From positions 684,501 through 748,500 of the forward strand of contig PQWQ01000007.1 in the NCBI GenBank assembly GCA_002943765.1: a stretch of DNA of 64,000 bases. Reading direction: 5' to 3'. This stretch comes from Psoroptes ovis (Eukaryota > Arthropoda > Arachnida > Sarcoptiformes > Psoroptidae). The notes beneath the pieces were generated by a model. It had not been told where the DNA came from and ran no database searches. It saw only the letters and a list, made by a program, of their open reading frames with translations. The translations under genes were made by a program, and so were the position numbers. Numbering within the stretch: position 1 is the first letter of the stretch; every line of letters begins with the position of its first letter. Shown piece after piece: positions 51,066 through 63,000 of this stretch.

Positions 51066-51146
51066 TTAGGTTGTCCGAAAAGTTCATTCCGCTCGATCAA
51101 TAGAGTTGCCACATGAAAATCGGCCACAACTTTCCGGACAACCTAA
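51066..51146. mobile_element. Palindromic mariner-like MITE (copy 18, asymmetric type)
   Basis: TA-flanked. The ends are TTAGGTTGTCCGAAAAGTTC and CAACTTTCCGGACAACCTAA. The interior CATTCCGCTCGATCAATAG / AGTTGCCACATGAAAATCGG is of the asymmetric subfamily, in direct orientation and opposite to copy 17, which lies 675 bp away. Confidence 0.9.
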
Positions 51147-51660
51147 TATTTTCAAATTTAAAATGACACAGATTATAGTTTGTCTAATTTCATAATAAAT
51201 AAATGAAATTTCAATTTTAATTATATTCCATGAATTATTTGGAAAAAAATAAATGTAAAAAATTACAATTCTTAAATTCTAAAATGGATTACAATTAATT
51301 TAAAAGGGGGACAGAGAAAGAGAGATTTTAAAAATTCAAATAATCAACAAACGGTTGTGACATATCGTCGTTGATGATGATCCAAGGATTATTGTTTTAT
51401 GTGTTTTTGTGGTATTTATCATTCGATTGTTGATTGCTGTATTGAGGTTTATCACATCCAGTGTACACAAGCAGAAATGAGAAATCGAGACAATTTGGAC
51501 GACTCGGTGGTTGACAATAACGATAATGATGAATGTAATGATGATGATGATGGCCAAGAGACCATCAACCATCAACTCATTATGTTTGAATAGTCTTTAA
51601 CCTAAGTACTTGTCCGATTGTTTAAGATGTTATTGTTGTTTGTCTTGACGATCCTCGAGA

Positions 51661-51666
51661 TTTATT
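51661..51666 (-). promoter_or_regulatory. Poly(A) signal of the SMIM12-like gene
   Basis: TTTATT on the plus strand reads AATAAA on the minus strand, about 32 bp past the stop codon at 51698. Confidence 0.6.
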
Positions 51667-51697
51667 TGTTTTGAAAATCCGTAGATGATTATTATCA

Positions 51698-52012
51698 TCA
51701 TTTCGCTAATGATGGTGATAGGTTTTGTTCGAATATTGTTTTCGATACGAATGATTTATCTTTTAAACTTTTGATTTCGATCAAATTTTCATCTTGATTA
51801 TTACGTTTTAATTTATCAACTTGTTCTAATATTTGTTGCAAATGACGTTCATCGCGTTCCGATTCAATACTTGGTCGCTGGCCACCTTTCGGTTTTGCTG
51901 GATCACGTATTGTCCATTCAATGTTGTAACCGATTGTGCCGATTACGATTGCAACCGGTAACATGATATAAGGTGCATAAACACGTGCTATCGATATTAT
52001 GGCCGGTATCAT
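51698..52012 (-). CDS. SMIM12: Small integral membrane protein 12-like protein
   Basis: A single exon of 104 residues starts MIPAIISIARVYAPYIMLPV. The order of features matches the animal SMIM12 (C1orf212) family: a short N terminus, a YAPY motif leading into one hydrophobic membrane segment (about residues 13-30), GYNIEW directly after it, a Ser-Ile-x-x-Glu-Arg-x-x-Arg-x-L block (SIESERDERHL, about residues 48-58), and an IEIKSLKDK motif matching the conserved VSLKDK near the C terminus. The length is close to the family's roughly 92 residues. The family's function is poorly known. The start is the only ATG compatible with the conserved N terminus. The gene has its own poly(A) signal and lies back-to-back with the LRR gene about 1.07 kb away. 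Confidence 0.9.
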   Translation of the reverse strand: MIPAIISIARVYAPYIMLPVAIVIGTIGYNIEWTIRDPAKPKGGQRPSIESERDERHLQQILEQVDKLKRNNQDENLIEIKSLKDKSFVSKTIFEQNLSPSLAK

Positions 52013-53076
52013 TTTGTTTTCTTAGAAATTAATTCAAATTAAATCAGGAATAACGATTTAAGAATTTTTCAAAACATAATTCACACGAAATCGACGATGA
52101 TAATGATGCAACAATCAATATTTAAAAGGCCAAAAGCTTTAAAATTTAAAAATCAAAAAACATATGATTTTTTGAATGCTACAAAAATCCGACAGATGGC
52201 GCCAGTTCTGAATTATTTGAATTTTAAAATTTGAAATTGTTGACGCGAAAAAAATCTTGGTGAAATATTTTCAAATATTTACAATTTGACACATTTTACC
52301 TGTCAATAAAAAACAATACACAACACCAATTGACCAAAAATTGACAGTAGTTCAATCTAAAAATGACCATAATCAAAGGTATTAGCCTCTGAATTCTATT
52401 ATGTCTTATGACAATAGCTTCAAATTGATATCTTGAAGCATTAATCAGCATTCTCTTTGATTGTACTGATTATCCTTTTTAAATCTTGAAAATAGCCATA
52501 AATAAATCTGTGAGATGCCTATCAATTTCCATTTGCCGGTAAATTACAATACGACCATCATCAAAATACCATCATTTCAAATCAATGACCATTCAAATGA
52601 TTTATTTATATAAATTATTCACATTGAAAATCGTTTCAAATCAATTTCTGTTTCTATTTTTTTTCCAATTTTGATTTCATTGCTTTGGCATAGATATCAT
52701 TCACATACATTCATTTGTTGTGTTGGATGATTCAAAGACTCAAAGAGGAAACTAGTTTCAGAAATATTTTTTGTTTTGGAGAGAATTCATTGATTAAGGT
52801 CAGCACCTGTTGCTGTGTTAATGCTGAATTTCTCTTTCTGTTTCTTCTCTTCACGGCAATGTGTTTATTTGTATGATCATCGTCTCATCATTACAAGTAA
52901 ATCTGACTGGAAATCACAGTATAAACGATCCACGGTACTGTTATTATCATTGATTCATCATTGTTTGTTTATTTGATTTGTTCTTAAAATAGTTTCGTTG
53001 GCCAAATATTTTGTTTATTTTTTTTGAATTTGTGTGGACAACATGTTCCCGAGATCCATGTTCATAACTTGAGAAA
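52013..53076. other. Divergent intergenic region
   Basis: This region separates the start codons of the SMIM12-like (minus) and LRR (plus) genes, so it should contain both promoters and 5' UTRs. A CCGACAGATGGCGCC motif lies at 52189-52203, about 180 bp upstream of the SMIM12-like start. No TATA box with a convincing position is seen for either gene, and no MITE lies here. Confidence 0.5.
52189..52203 (+). promoter_or_regulatory. AGATGGCGCC motif upstream of the SMIM12-like gene
   Basis: CCGACAGATGGCGCC is GC-rich in an otherwise AT-rich stretch. It resembles the AGATGGCG core of CTCF sites, and less closely YY1 motifs. The assignment to a factor is inference. Confidence 0.35.
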
Positions 53077-56000
53077 ATGTTTAATACTAATTATAATAAA
53101 TTAATTCTAATTTGTTGGTGCTTTTGGCTCACGATCTATAGCTTCAATGATGATAGGTCATCACTGGTCAGCGGCAATGATCGCTACAAATGTCCAACGA
53201 ATCAATTTTTCCTATATCCATGCCGTTGTTCCGTATCCAACCCGTTTGTCGGCATCGATTTACGATGTGAAAAATCAAATCTTGCTACGATTGGATTAAC
53301 ATTGGATAATCAAATATCCAAATCGCTGCCAATCAATCATTTGATTATTGAACATTCAAATATTAGTCGATTGTTTGGTCCAATATTCAAAGATAAATTC
53401 ATACATCAATTATCATTGATTGAATCAAATTTGAAACAAATTGATTATGATTGTCTGAATCAAAATAATAACAATATTGTCAATTTTAAAACATTGGAAT
53501 TGAATGGTAATCGTTTTCGATCGATACCTGAAGCTATTGGAAATGAATTATTAAATTTAACCAGATTTGTCCTCAACAATAATCATGATGAAATCAAAGA
53601 ATTGAAATCGAATGATTTTAAAAAGAATCAACAATTGATTGAATTGATATTACGTAATAATTCCATACAAAAGCTGGATTCATCAACCTTTGCACCGTTG
53701 ACATTGCTTGGTATGTATTAATTGCTCTTATTTTAAAGAGTTATCATCAATCCTTAATTTTTTTAATTTTTCCAAAAATAGAAAAACTTGATCTTAGCCA
53801 TAATTGTTTAAAGAAATTGGAAAGAAATCAATTTCGTACGAATAAAAAACTCAGCTATCTTGATTTATCCAATAATTGTTTTAAAGAATTTGGTAAATCA
53901 GATTTCAATGATTTGATATCGGTTTCAACGCTGAATCTATCGAATAATGCTTTACAAGAATTTCCACGTTCAATATTTGGCCGTGTATCACAGTTGAAAA
54001 TATTAAACATTTCGGGTAATAAATTCAAACAAATCGATTCTTACATGCTACGTGGTGTACGGTTTCTGAAAGAATTTTATGCAAACAATAACCTCATAAC
54101 GACACTGGCTAAAAATTCATTTACATCAACGACAAGAATCAAGATTATTGATCTATCATATAATCATTTAAAAGATATTGAAACTGAAATATTCAAAGAT
54201 ATGCAATGGTTAGATTCAATTGATCTTAGTCATAATCGAATCACTCGTCTTAAAAAAGGTTCATTTCAACGAATGTTTAAAATTGAAATCAGATTAAATA
54301 ATAATAACATAACCGATATTGAATATAAATCATTTCAAGAATTACAAAATATTACCATGCTTGATCTGTCGTACAATAATATTGAAAAATTAAATCCCCA
54401 TATATTCGATGAATGTGATTGTACGGATTTTCGTTTGAATAATAATCAAATTCGAAATTTATCCCAAGTTGACATATTTACCAATTTAACTGGTTTACGA
54501 CAATTGAATTTAAGCCATAATTTTATCAGCGAAATCAGCCGAAAACATTTTACAATGAAAAAATTATATGAACTTAGTGTCATTGATTTGAGCCATAATA
54601 ATATAACGGAAATATCGGGAAACGTATTCGAAAAATTCATATCAATACGAACGATAATATTGAATAATAATTTGCTCAAAAAAATTTCATACAATTCATT
54701 TGGTTCATTGTCAACATTGTTGGATTTAGACTTGTCAAATAATCAAATCAAAGAAATAACCAATGGTGGTGTATCGAATTTGTTATCAGTGAAAACTATT
54801 CATTTAGAAAATAATCAATTGGAACGTATGTTTCCAATATCGATGGCTGTCAATGTACTATATTTACAAAATAATAAAATTAAAACAATCGGTGGGGCTG
54901 TATTTCCAATGATTAATGCCTTGCTTGAAATACATTTAGATAATAATCGCATTGAAAAATTTGATGATGATAGTTTTAAACAATGTTTATCATTAAATAC
55001 ATTGATATTACGAGGAAATCGTCTATCGACAGTACCGCAACGTACATTAGCACCATTGACCTCATTACAAAAACTTGATCTTAGCCATAATCGTTTAGAA
55101 AGTTTAGGTATGTGAAAATTGTTTATGATGAAATAGTAATAACAATCACTTGAAATTTTCAATAATCAAAATTTCTCGAATTTGATTTATATGAATTATT
55201 ATTGACATAATCAAACAATTTTCAATTTTAAATTCAATTTCAAATATCCTTTCAATAATACATTTAGGTCGTAACGCCTTTGGAACATTAAACATTTTGT
55301 TCGATCTTGATCTAAGTAATAATATGATCAGAAATATTAGTGAAAATGCATTCGATGGTCTGCTACAATTACTGTCATTGAATATTAGCCATAATCAATT
55401 GAACTCGTTGACACCCGATGTTTTCAACACAATGGTTTCATTACGTCAATTGGATTTATCAAATAATCAAATAAATCAGCTGGATAACGAAACGCATAGT
55501 TTGTTCGAACATTTGTTATCATTGGAACGATTAAATTTATCGAATAATAAAATTTCGTTGATCAAAGATCGTTCATTTCCTCATTCACCATGGATACCGT
55601 ATAAATTACAATATTTAGATTTATCATACAATACAATACCGGTGTTGACATCACATTTTGATAATGGTCTCTCAAAATTACAATGGTTATCATTAAAAGG
55701 AAATATTATTAATGAAATTTATCCAAATACTATCGGTAATTTGACTGAACTGAGATATTTGGATTTATCCGAAAATGATCTAAGAAAAATAGCCAAAAAT
55801 GTATTCAAACCAACACCAAAAAAGCTATCGGAATTGAATTTATCACGAAATAAATTGAAATCAATATATTCGAATGATATTCGAGCAATAACATCATTGA
55901 TTCGATTAAATCTAACATCAAATCGTTTGAGCAGCATTGATGGTGAATTAATTGAACGTATTAAACAAAATTTAACCATAGATTTTGATGGTAAATATAA

Positions 56001-56814
56001 CTTATAATTATATGGACTCTATAATCACTACCTTTTCATTGATTTCGCAATATTTTTAGATAATAATTTACATTGTGATTGCCGAATAATGCCATTGGTA
56101 TCATGGATATTTGCACAATATCATCAATCACGATTGGAAGGAAAACAATCTGAAATATATGATCATTGGCAGCTGATTCGATGCCATGAACCATCGTATT
56201 TGAAGAATAAATCGATTGTTGATTTGCGAGCAGACCACATCAATGATTGTACGGATAATGAACGTCGTAATTATCGGCAAAAATTCATGACAACATCATC
56301 AATACGACTACGGACAATTGATAAATTTCGTAAATGGAGACAAGAATCCATTCGTATTGTTTGGTTTGTACAAAATCAAATGATTGATATAGCATCATTT
56401 CAAATAATGATACGTTTGATGGATGATGATGATCAAAATAATAATAATTATTTTATAAATGAAACTGTCAGCTATTTGAAACGTTCATTCATTTTGAATA
56501 ATCCACAATTCGTTCATATTAATAAACATTATGTACTTTGTATTGTGCCAATCGATTCAATTGGTAATCGAATTGATGATAGTGATAATCAACAAAGGAA
56601 TTGTGTACGATTCTACAATAGTCATACACAAATCATTGTTTCTGATCATGATTTTAACGATGTTATCGATGAATCGAATCAGCGAATATCAACGAAATCA
56701 GATACATTTAAATTCACGAATTCAATAACCCATAATTCATCATTTCGATCGCTGTTAATAAGCCATATATTGATATTATCATCATTCGTAATAATAATGC
56801 CATTATTTTGTTAA
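53077..56814 (+). CDS. Leucine-rich-repeat cell-surface protein (artichoke/chaoptin-like), four exons
   Basis: Exons 53077-53710, 53782-55107, 55268-55990 and 56060-56814 join through GT-AG introns of 71, 160 and 69 bp, giving 1145 residues. All three introns are phase 1. The protein has an N-terminal hydrophobic signal (KLILICWCFWLTIY), then a cysteine cap of LRRNT type (CPTNQFFLYPCRCS...LRCEKSNL). A long uninterrupted run of roughly 23-25-residue LRRs follows, with LDLSNN / LDLSHN consensus. An LRRCT cap follows (NNLHCDCRIMPLVSWIF...IRCHEP). The C terminus is hydrophobic (SHILILSSFVIIMPLFC) with no basic tail, which suggests a GPI-anchor signal. The LRRNT layout and repeat number resemble arthropod artichoke and chaoptin, extracellular LRR proteins of sensory organs. 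Which of the two it matches best cannot be settled here. Expected place: outer face of the plasma membrane or extracellular matrix. Confidence 0.92.
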
Positions 56815-56859
56815 TTATTCGGCGAAGACTTAAGGTCCAACAAAAACATTATCAATTTG

Positions 56860-56865
56860 TTTATT
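56860..56865 (-). promoter_or_regulatory. Probable poly(A) signal of the SORL1-like gene
   Basis: TTTATT on the plus strand reads AATAAA on the minus strand, about 180 bp past the SORL1-like stop codon and 46 bp from the LRR gene's stop. Confidence 0.5.
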
Positions 56866-56991
56866 TGTAAATATTAGTATTCAATAAGCTTCATATTGTT
56901 GTTGTATATATTTTACAAAATATAATATTCAAAGATTAAATCAAAGATTGTATTATAATAATAATTGTGCGTTGAGTCATTGATTCGAATT

Positions 56992-56997
56992 AATAAA
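56992..56997 (+). promoter_or_regulatory. Probable poly(A) signal of the LRR gene
   Basis: AATAAA about 180 bp past the TAA at 56812-56814. It lies beyond the minus-strand signal at 56860-56865, so the two 3' UTRs are predicted to overlap. Confidence 0.55.
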
Positions 56998-57043
56998 ATC
57001 ACATATTTGTTTTCATTTGAAATTATGTTCAATGGAATGATTT

Positions 57044-60000
57044 TTAAGCCAAAACCAAGGGTTCATCATCGGAATAAGCATGATTATCTTCAACTGTAGG
57101 CATTGAATGAGAAATTGATATTCAGAATACAATTAAATCGAATAAATTCGAAAAACAAACCTTGAACATTATGATACGATGACAGTGTGGCTGAATCCAA
57201 TTGTGAATTGTAACGTATACCAGAAAATGATGGCGGTAACAATATAATTGGCCGTCGTGTTCGAACGAAATTTTTCAATATTAAATATATCAATAGTATT
57301 GATAATATTACAATTATGCTCAATGCTATAATCACATTCATACGATTCAAATTAGGTGAAAATGATTCCGAACGATCTTGACATGATTCTATGAATAAAA
57401 ATATTGAAAAAATTAAGACAATCGATCATCAATTAGCAATCAATCGAATAACGAACCGCAATCTCCGGTGTATAATTCATATGCTTCAGATATTGGTCCA
57501 TAATATCCATGGTTGGAATCGATTATCGATACAGCAACGTAATAACGATTATTATTGGTAATTTTAGAGTCAAATATTGCCGGTGGCAATCGTTTGATGA
57601 TTTGTTCACCATTTTCCAAATCATTTCTATTGTTACTCAGATAGATTTTATATCGTATTCTATTTGCAAGTTTGAAAATGAAAAATGATTCAGGGTGAAT
57701 GAAAATAGTTTTTTTTTTTTTTTTGATGATTAAAGGTTATAGTCTCTTACCTATGCTCATGTTTATAATCATCATCATAATCATCATTGTTTACAGTGTT
57801 AAATGGGAAATTATCAATCAATTTCCATATGACTTCAATTTGTTTATTTTGATTAACATAAGCGAATGGTTTCGATACGATTGGCATCGCAGGTGTATGA
57901 ACATAGATTCGATTACTCCATCGTGATGATATTTGTGTCCCGTTATTGGTGATTGTAGCGATTTTAATCTCATAAATTGCACCATAATGAACGCTTAAAT
58001 CAAATGAATGATTCAGCCGTAAAGATGGTTGAAAACGAAAACGATCCAGTTGTTTATTGATCAAATCATATACATTAACAATATAACCAATAGGTTCAGT
58101 GATTAACGATGCTGATGATTGACATGTTGTATTCCATCGAATTGTATATCGGGTTGAAAATTTATTCGATGGATAATGATCAATATGAATTGGTGGTGAT
58201 TTGGCATCGAATTTTGTAGTGATTCGCAGTGGTTGTTGCACGGATGATGGCCCGATAATGTCTTGCGGTTGAATGATACGTATTTCAATCAAATAAATTT
58301 GACAATTGTATAAATTTTTCAATATCAATTTTGTATCTTTTGTTCGAGCATATAGTTTTAGATTATTTTCATGTACGCCAACATATACACCATATTCCCA
58401 TTCGATTTTATCATTGGTATTCGTCGCATTACTTTGTAACGGTGGCGGCTTCCACCAAAGAAATATAATCGATCCAGTAACATCATATTCGATCGCTGAT
58501 ACTGATGGTAATTTCGAGCCAGATGTTCGAACATTTAATCTATTATTTTTAATGCCATCAATTAGGAATTTATCTTCGATGAATGGATGTAATTTAAATT
58601 CATAAGCAACATCTGGTGATAGATTGGTGATCAAGACCATATTATCATCATCAGTGGTGTCATTGATTGTATTGGTGGTAATGGTCAAATTTTTTGAAAA
58701 TGATGGAAAATATTCTTCACAGGTGTAAGTGATCAACCATTTAGTAATGTTATTTGGTCTGGATTTCCAATACAATTCCAATGAATTGTGATTCATATTT
58801 TTATAGATAAAATTTTCAATTACAATAATTGGTTCAATCAATATGGATATTGTTTCGGAATTTTCACTTTCAACATTTCGAACATCGAATGATGTAATCC
58901 AAAATGTATAATTTACATTAAATTGAAAACAACAAAGTTGGATTTGGCGATAATTACTATCGACTGTAAGCGGTTTTTCAGGTGGCCGTTGATAGATACG
59001 ATAATGTTTAATCGAAGAATCGTTCGAAAGTATGGTCCAATTTAATAATAATTGATTATGATCCACGATTTTTATTGTTAAATTTTCTGGTTTATTCGGT
59101 GATCTGGACCCGGTTGTAACTACGACATAATTATTTGAACGTTTTATCGAGTTAGTGCTATTATTGTTCAATTTATAATAAACAAATGATTGATATGTAT
59201 GACCGGGGGTCAAATTATCGAATGTATACGATGATGTCGGTGACTTGGAATCGTTTACAATCCATTCTGTCGAATTTATCTGAAAGGTTTTATTATCATC
59301 ATTCAGCTCAATGATCGATGGTAATAATTCATATCGATCATCACTGTTTTCAAGCGATAATTGCCAAAATATTGTAAAACTTTTACTCGTAATCGAATCT
59401 TGACGTAAAAATATTTGTATTCCATCTTTTCTGTGAGGATTAATTTCATTGTTATTATCACCGTTGTTGCTCATACAAATTCGTTCATCACTACCATCAT
59501 TACAATCATTGATATTGTTACATAATTGTTCATAAGCCAGACATTCATTATTATCAGCGCATCGGAATGGACAAATTGATGTAATACTATTATTCGAGCT
59601 TTGTTGATGATGGTTAAAACAACCCCATTCATCGCTACCATCAAAACAATCGAGTTTATTATCGCAAACTTTTTTCGGTGGTATACAACCGATACTCAGT
59701 ATACATTTGAAATAAATTTTTGGACATTTATTGCGGATATACGTGGACAATAATTGCGTGGTTATCGTTGAGTTGTCTTCATCAGCTGTATTTTTAGAGA
59801 TATTCAAAGGTATTGAACAATTTTCTTCATCTTCATTTTGTTGACAATCAATGTCACCATCACAAACAAATGATTGAAGAATACATTGATTCGATTTGTG
59901 GCAATAATAATGATCATTCGAATTGCATTTATTGACATTACTGCTATTAATGATGTCATTATTCTTGATCAATGTTTCATTGAAATTATCATCAATCGTT

Positions 60001-63000
60001 TCGGGACAATCTAATTCATCAGTACCATCGAAACAATCGATGAAACCATCACAAAACCATTCGAATGGAATGCAAAAATTATCATTATGACAAACATATG
60101 AATTATTTGGACATTTTAATGTTGTATTTGATTTATTATCGAATACATTGTCCGAATTATTATTATTATTATTATCGATATGATGATCAGTATTGGTATC
60201 GGTACAATTACGCTCATCACTACCATCAATACAATCGATATCATTATCACAAACATAAATAAAATCAATACAAATATTATTAGGACACATAAATTGTGAT
60301 TCTAAGCATTGTGTTTTGTTACAATTTTCAGCAATTTCATCGCTTTTATCCGAACAATCAATGTAACCATCACAATACCATTGTTTATTGATACAATCAC
60401 CATTATTACAACGAAAATGTAGATCACCATCACATTTTTTATTGATTGTCGAATGATTATTATATTGACAATCCAATTCATCGGAATTATCACCACAATG
60501 ATCAATATAATCACAAACATATTTCACATTCAGACAACGATAATTATGACATTGAAATTCAGTTAATGGGTCACATTTAGGATAAATTGATGAACACAGT
60601 ATTGGATCTTCATCACTACCATCTTCACATTCACGTACATGATCACAAATCCATGATTCATGTATACATTTACCGCTTGTTTTACATCGAAATTCTCGCA
60701 ATTTACATTGTTCATTACCGAAACAATTTTTTTCATCCGAACCATCACGACAATCATCATCTTCATCACATTTCCAATAGAATGGAATGCAATCACCATC
60801 ATCACATTGGAATTCATTCAGCGAACAGGTTATATTGGCTGGAATTATTGTTGTCGATGATGATGATGATGATAATTTCGATAATCTACAAGTACCAATC
60901 GATGTCAATTCATAATTGTTTGGACAAGAACATTGTTCATTACCATCGACAGTATGATTAATGGTGAAACCATCTGGACATAAGCAACGATAATGATTGA
61001 ATGGCGTTGCAATACAAAGATGTTTACATGTATTATTCAAATTACAAATGTTTGTTTCATTCGAATATTGATTAGTTATGATTTTCAAGTCCATAGCATT
61101 CGATATGCCTGATAATATTGTCTTGCGAATCGTCGAATCATGTTTACTGATCAATGTCAAATTATGCAATACCCAATCATCGTAGAAAATCAAATCTTTG
61201 AACACTCCTAATGCGAATGGATGCGGTGCATAATGTTCACCACGTATCAAATATTTAAGGTCAGTACCGTCATAAAATGAACTTGCAATATAATCAAATT
61301 TAGCATCGACCCAATAAATACGTTTGGCTGAATGATCGATTGCGATACCGTTTGGCCATTTAACAACATTACTATTGAACAATACCCGAACATTTTGTCC
61401 ATCTAAATCACTACGTATGATTGCTGCTGTCAAACTCCAATCAGTTATGAATAAATAACATTCAACTGGATCAATAGCAATACCTCTTGGTTTTTTAGTG
61501 TGTGGTTCACTCAAAATTGTTCTTCGCATTCTACCTTCATGATTGATACGGGTATTGATCAGTTCTACTTTGGATTTATTCCCATTTACAAAATATAAAT
61601 GTCCATTAATTTGATTGAATGCTATGCCTTCGACTGAATCCAAACCAATTTCAACCAATACTTCGGGTTGCAGTTGTTTACCATTGAAACAATAACGCAG
61701 AATACGATTAGTATCAATATCAGACCAATAAAGGCAATTATTTTTATAATCAAAATCGGCTGCGATTGCATTATTCAAAAATGTTCGTGGTAGCAGTGAT
61801 AGCCTTTTGAATTCGTAATCATTCAATGGTATCATTGATATTTCTTTACGTTGTACAAATAGAATAAATTCTGGTATAGTTTTCGTCTCGAATGGACATG
61901 GTAACAAATAAGGGGAATAAAAATCATCTTCACCACCTTCACAAGTATCACCAGGTATTTTACGATAACCTTTTGTTCGGTTAAACATTTTACCCGGTGA
62001 ACAATTACTGTGATCAATTGTTTCAATCCATGAATCATGTACGAGATTACAATGGAAACCATTTGATTTCATTATTGGCATATAACCAAGATCACATTCA
62101 TAATCAGTATATTTACATGGACAATTTATTTGATATAATGGCCGAGTGAATTCATTTCCATTAAAACATTTACGATTTGGTTTTCTTCTCAAAAATATTT
62201 GCGTAGAACCCAGCAAGCATTTTGATTCATAATCATGTGGTGACCATTCAACATAATCGATAGGCATTTGACATTGTGAATCGAAAATTTCAGTAAAATT
62301 CACCTGTAAAATATATTTGTAAAATTAATAAAATGTCTTTGAATTCAAGGTGTATACCTGAATAATAATCCATTCATGACGTTTTTCTACCGAACCAAAA
62401 ATGGTGAATGTGGCCGTTTTTTCACCTGGTTCAGTCAATAAACCATAAACACGGATTTTATTTGGATGGAATTTCAATGATTGAAATGAATAGCCATCAT
62501 CGATCGAATAAAATAGTTCATTTGTTGGGCCTGATTTGGTAAAATGTTCAACAGCCACAATAATACTACCGAAATCACCGAATGCATACAAATAATTTCC
62601 CGATAATATTTGTCGCCATGTATTACCGGCATCAATACTCAAATAAAGGTTTTGTTTACCTTTCAATGAATCACCTAATACACCGGTTGCCAATATAAAA
62701 CCAACCGATGATTCGCGTGTTAATATTGATTTAGTATTTGTATTCATCAATGATGATATATAACGTTGTATTAGATGTAATGAACAATTATTACTGGTTA
62801 TATTACAATCAATATCATGTCCAAATGAATCTTTAATCGGTGGTTTAAGCGTATGCCAATGATTACCCATATCGAATGTAATCAATGTTATCATATCGGA
62901 TATTGATCTTCGTGATTGTTGATGAGCATTATTTTTCCATTTGGATATAATATAAGTACCACGAATACCTGATATACGATGTATATCGACAAATTCTTGA

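Larger units (their letters stand above)
49578..51660. other. Intergenic region between the Gly/Tyr-rich and SMIM12-like genes
   Basis: No gene supported. It holds the probable promoter side of the Gly/Tyr-rich gene (AT-rich, with ATATTTAAATA around 49,630), MITE copies 17 and 18, and copy B of the dispersed palindromic repeat at about 50711-50797. It also holds (CAA)n at about 50,893-50,912 and short Asp-rich frames from GAT repeats. Confidence 0.55.

Noticed and set aside
60563..60961. Frames in both directions inside the SORL1-like gene, rich in Met/Val or His/Tyr
   Set aside because: They are out-of-frame readings of the LDLR-A repeat region.
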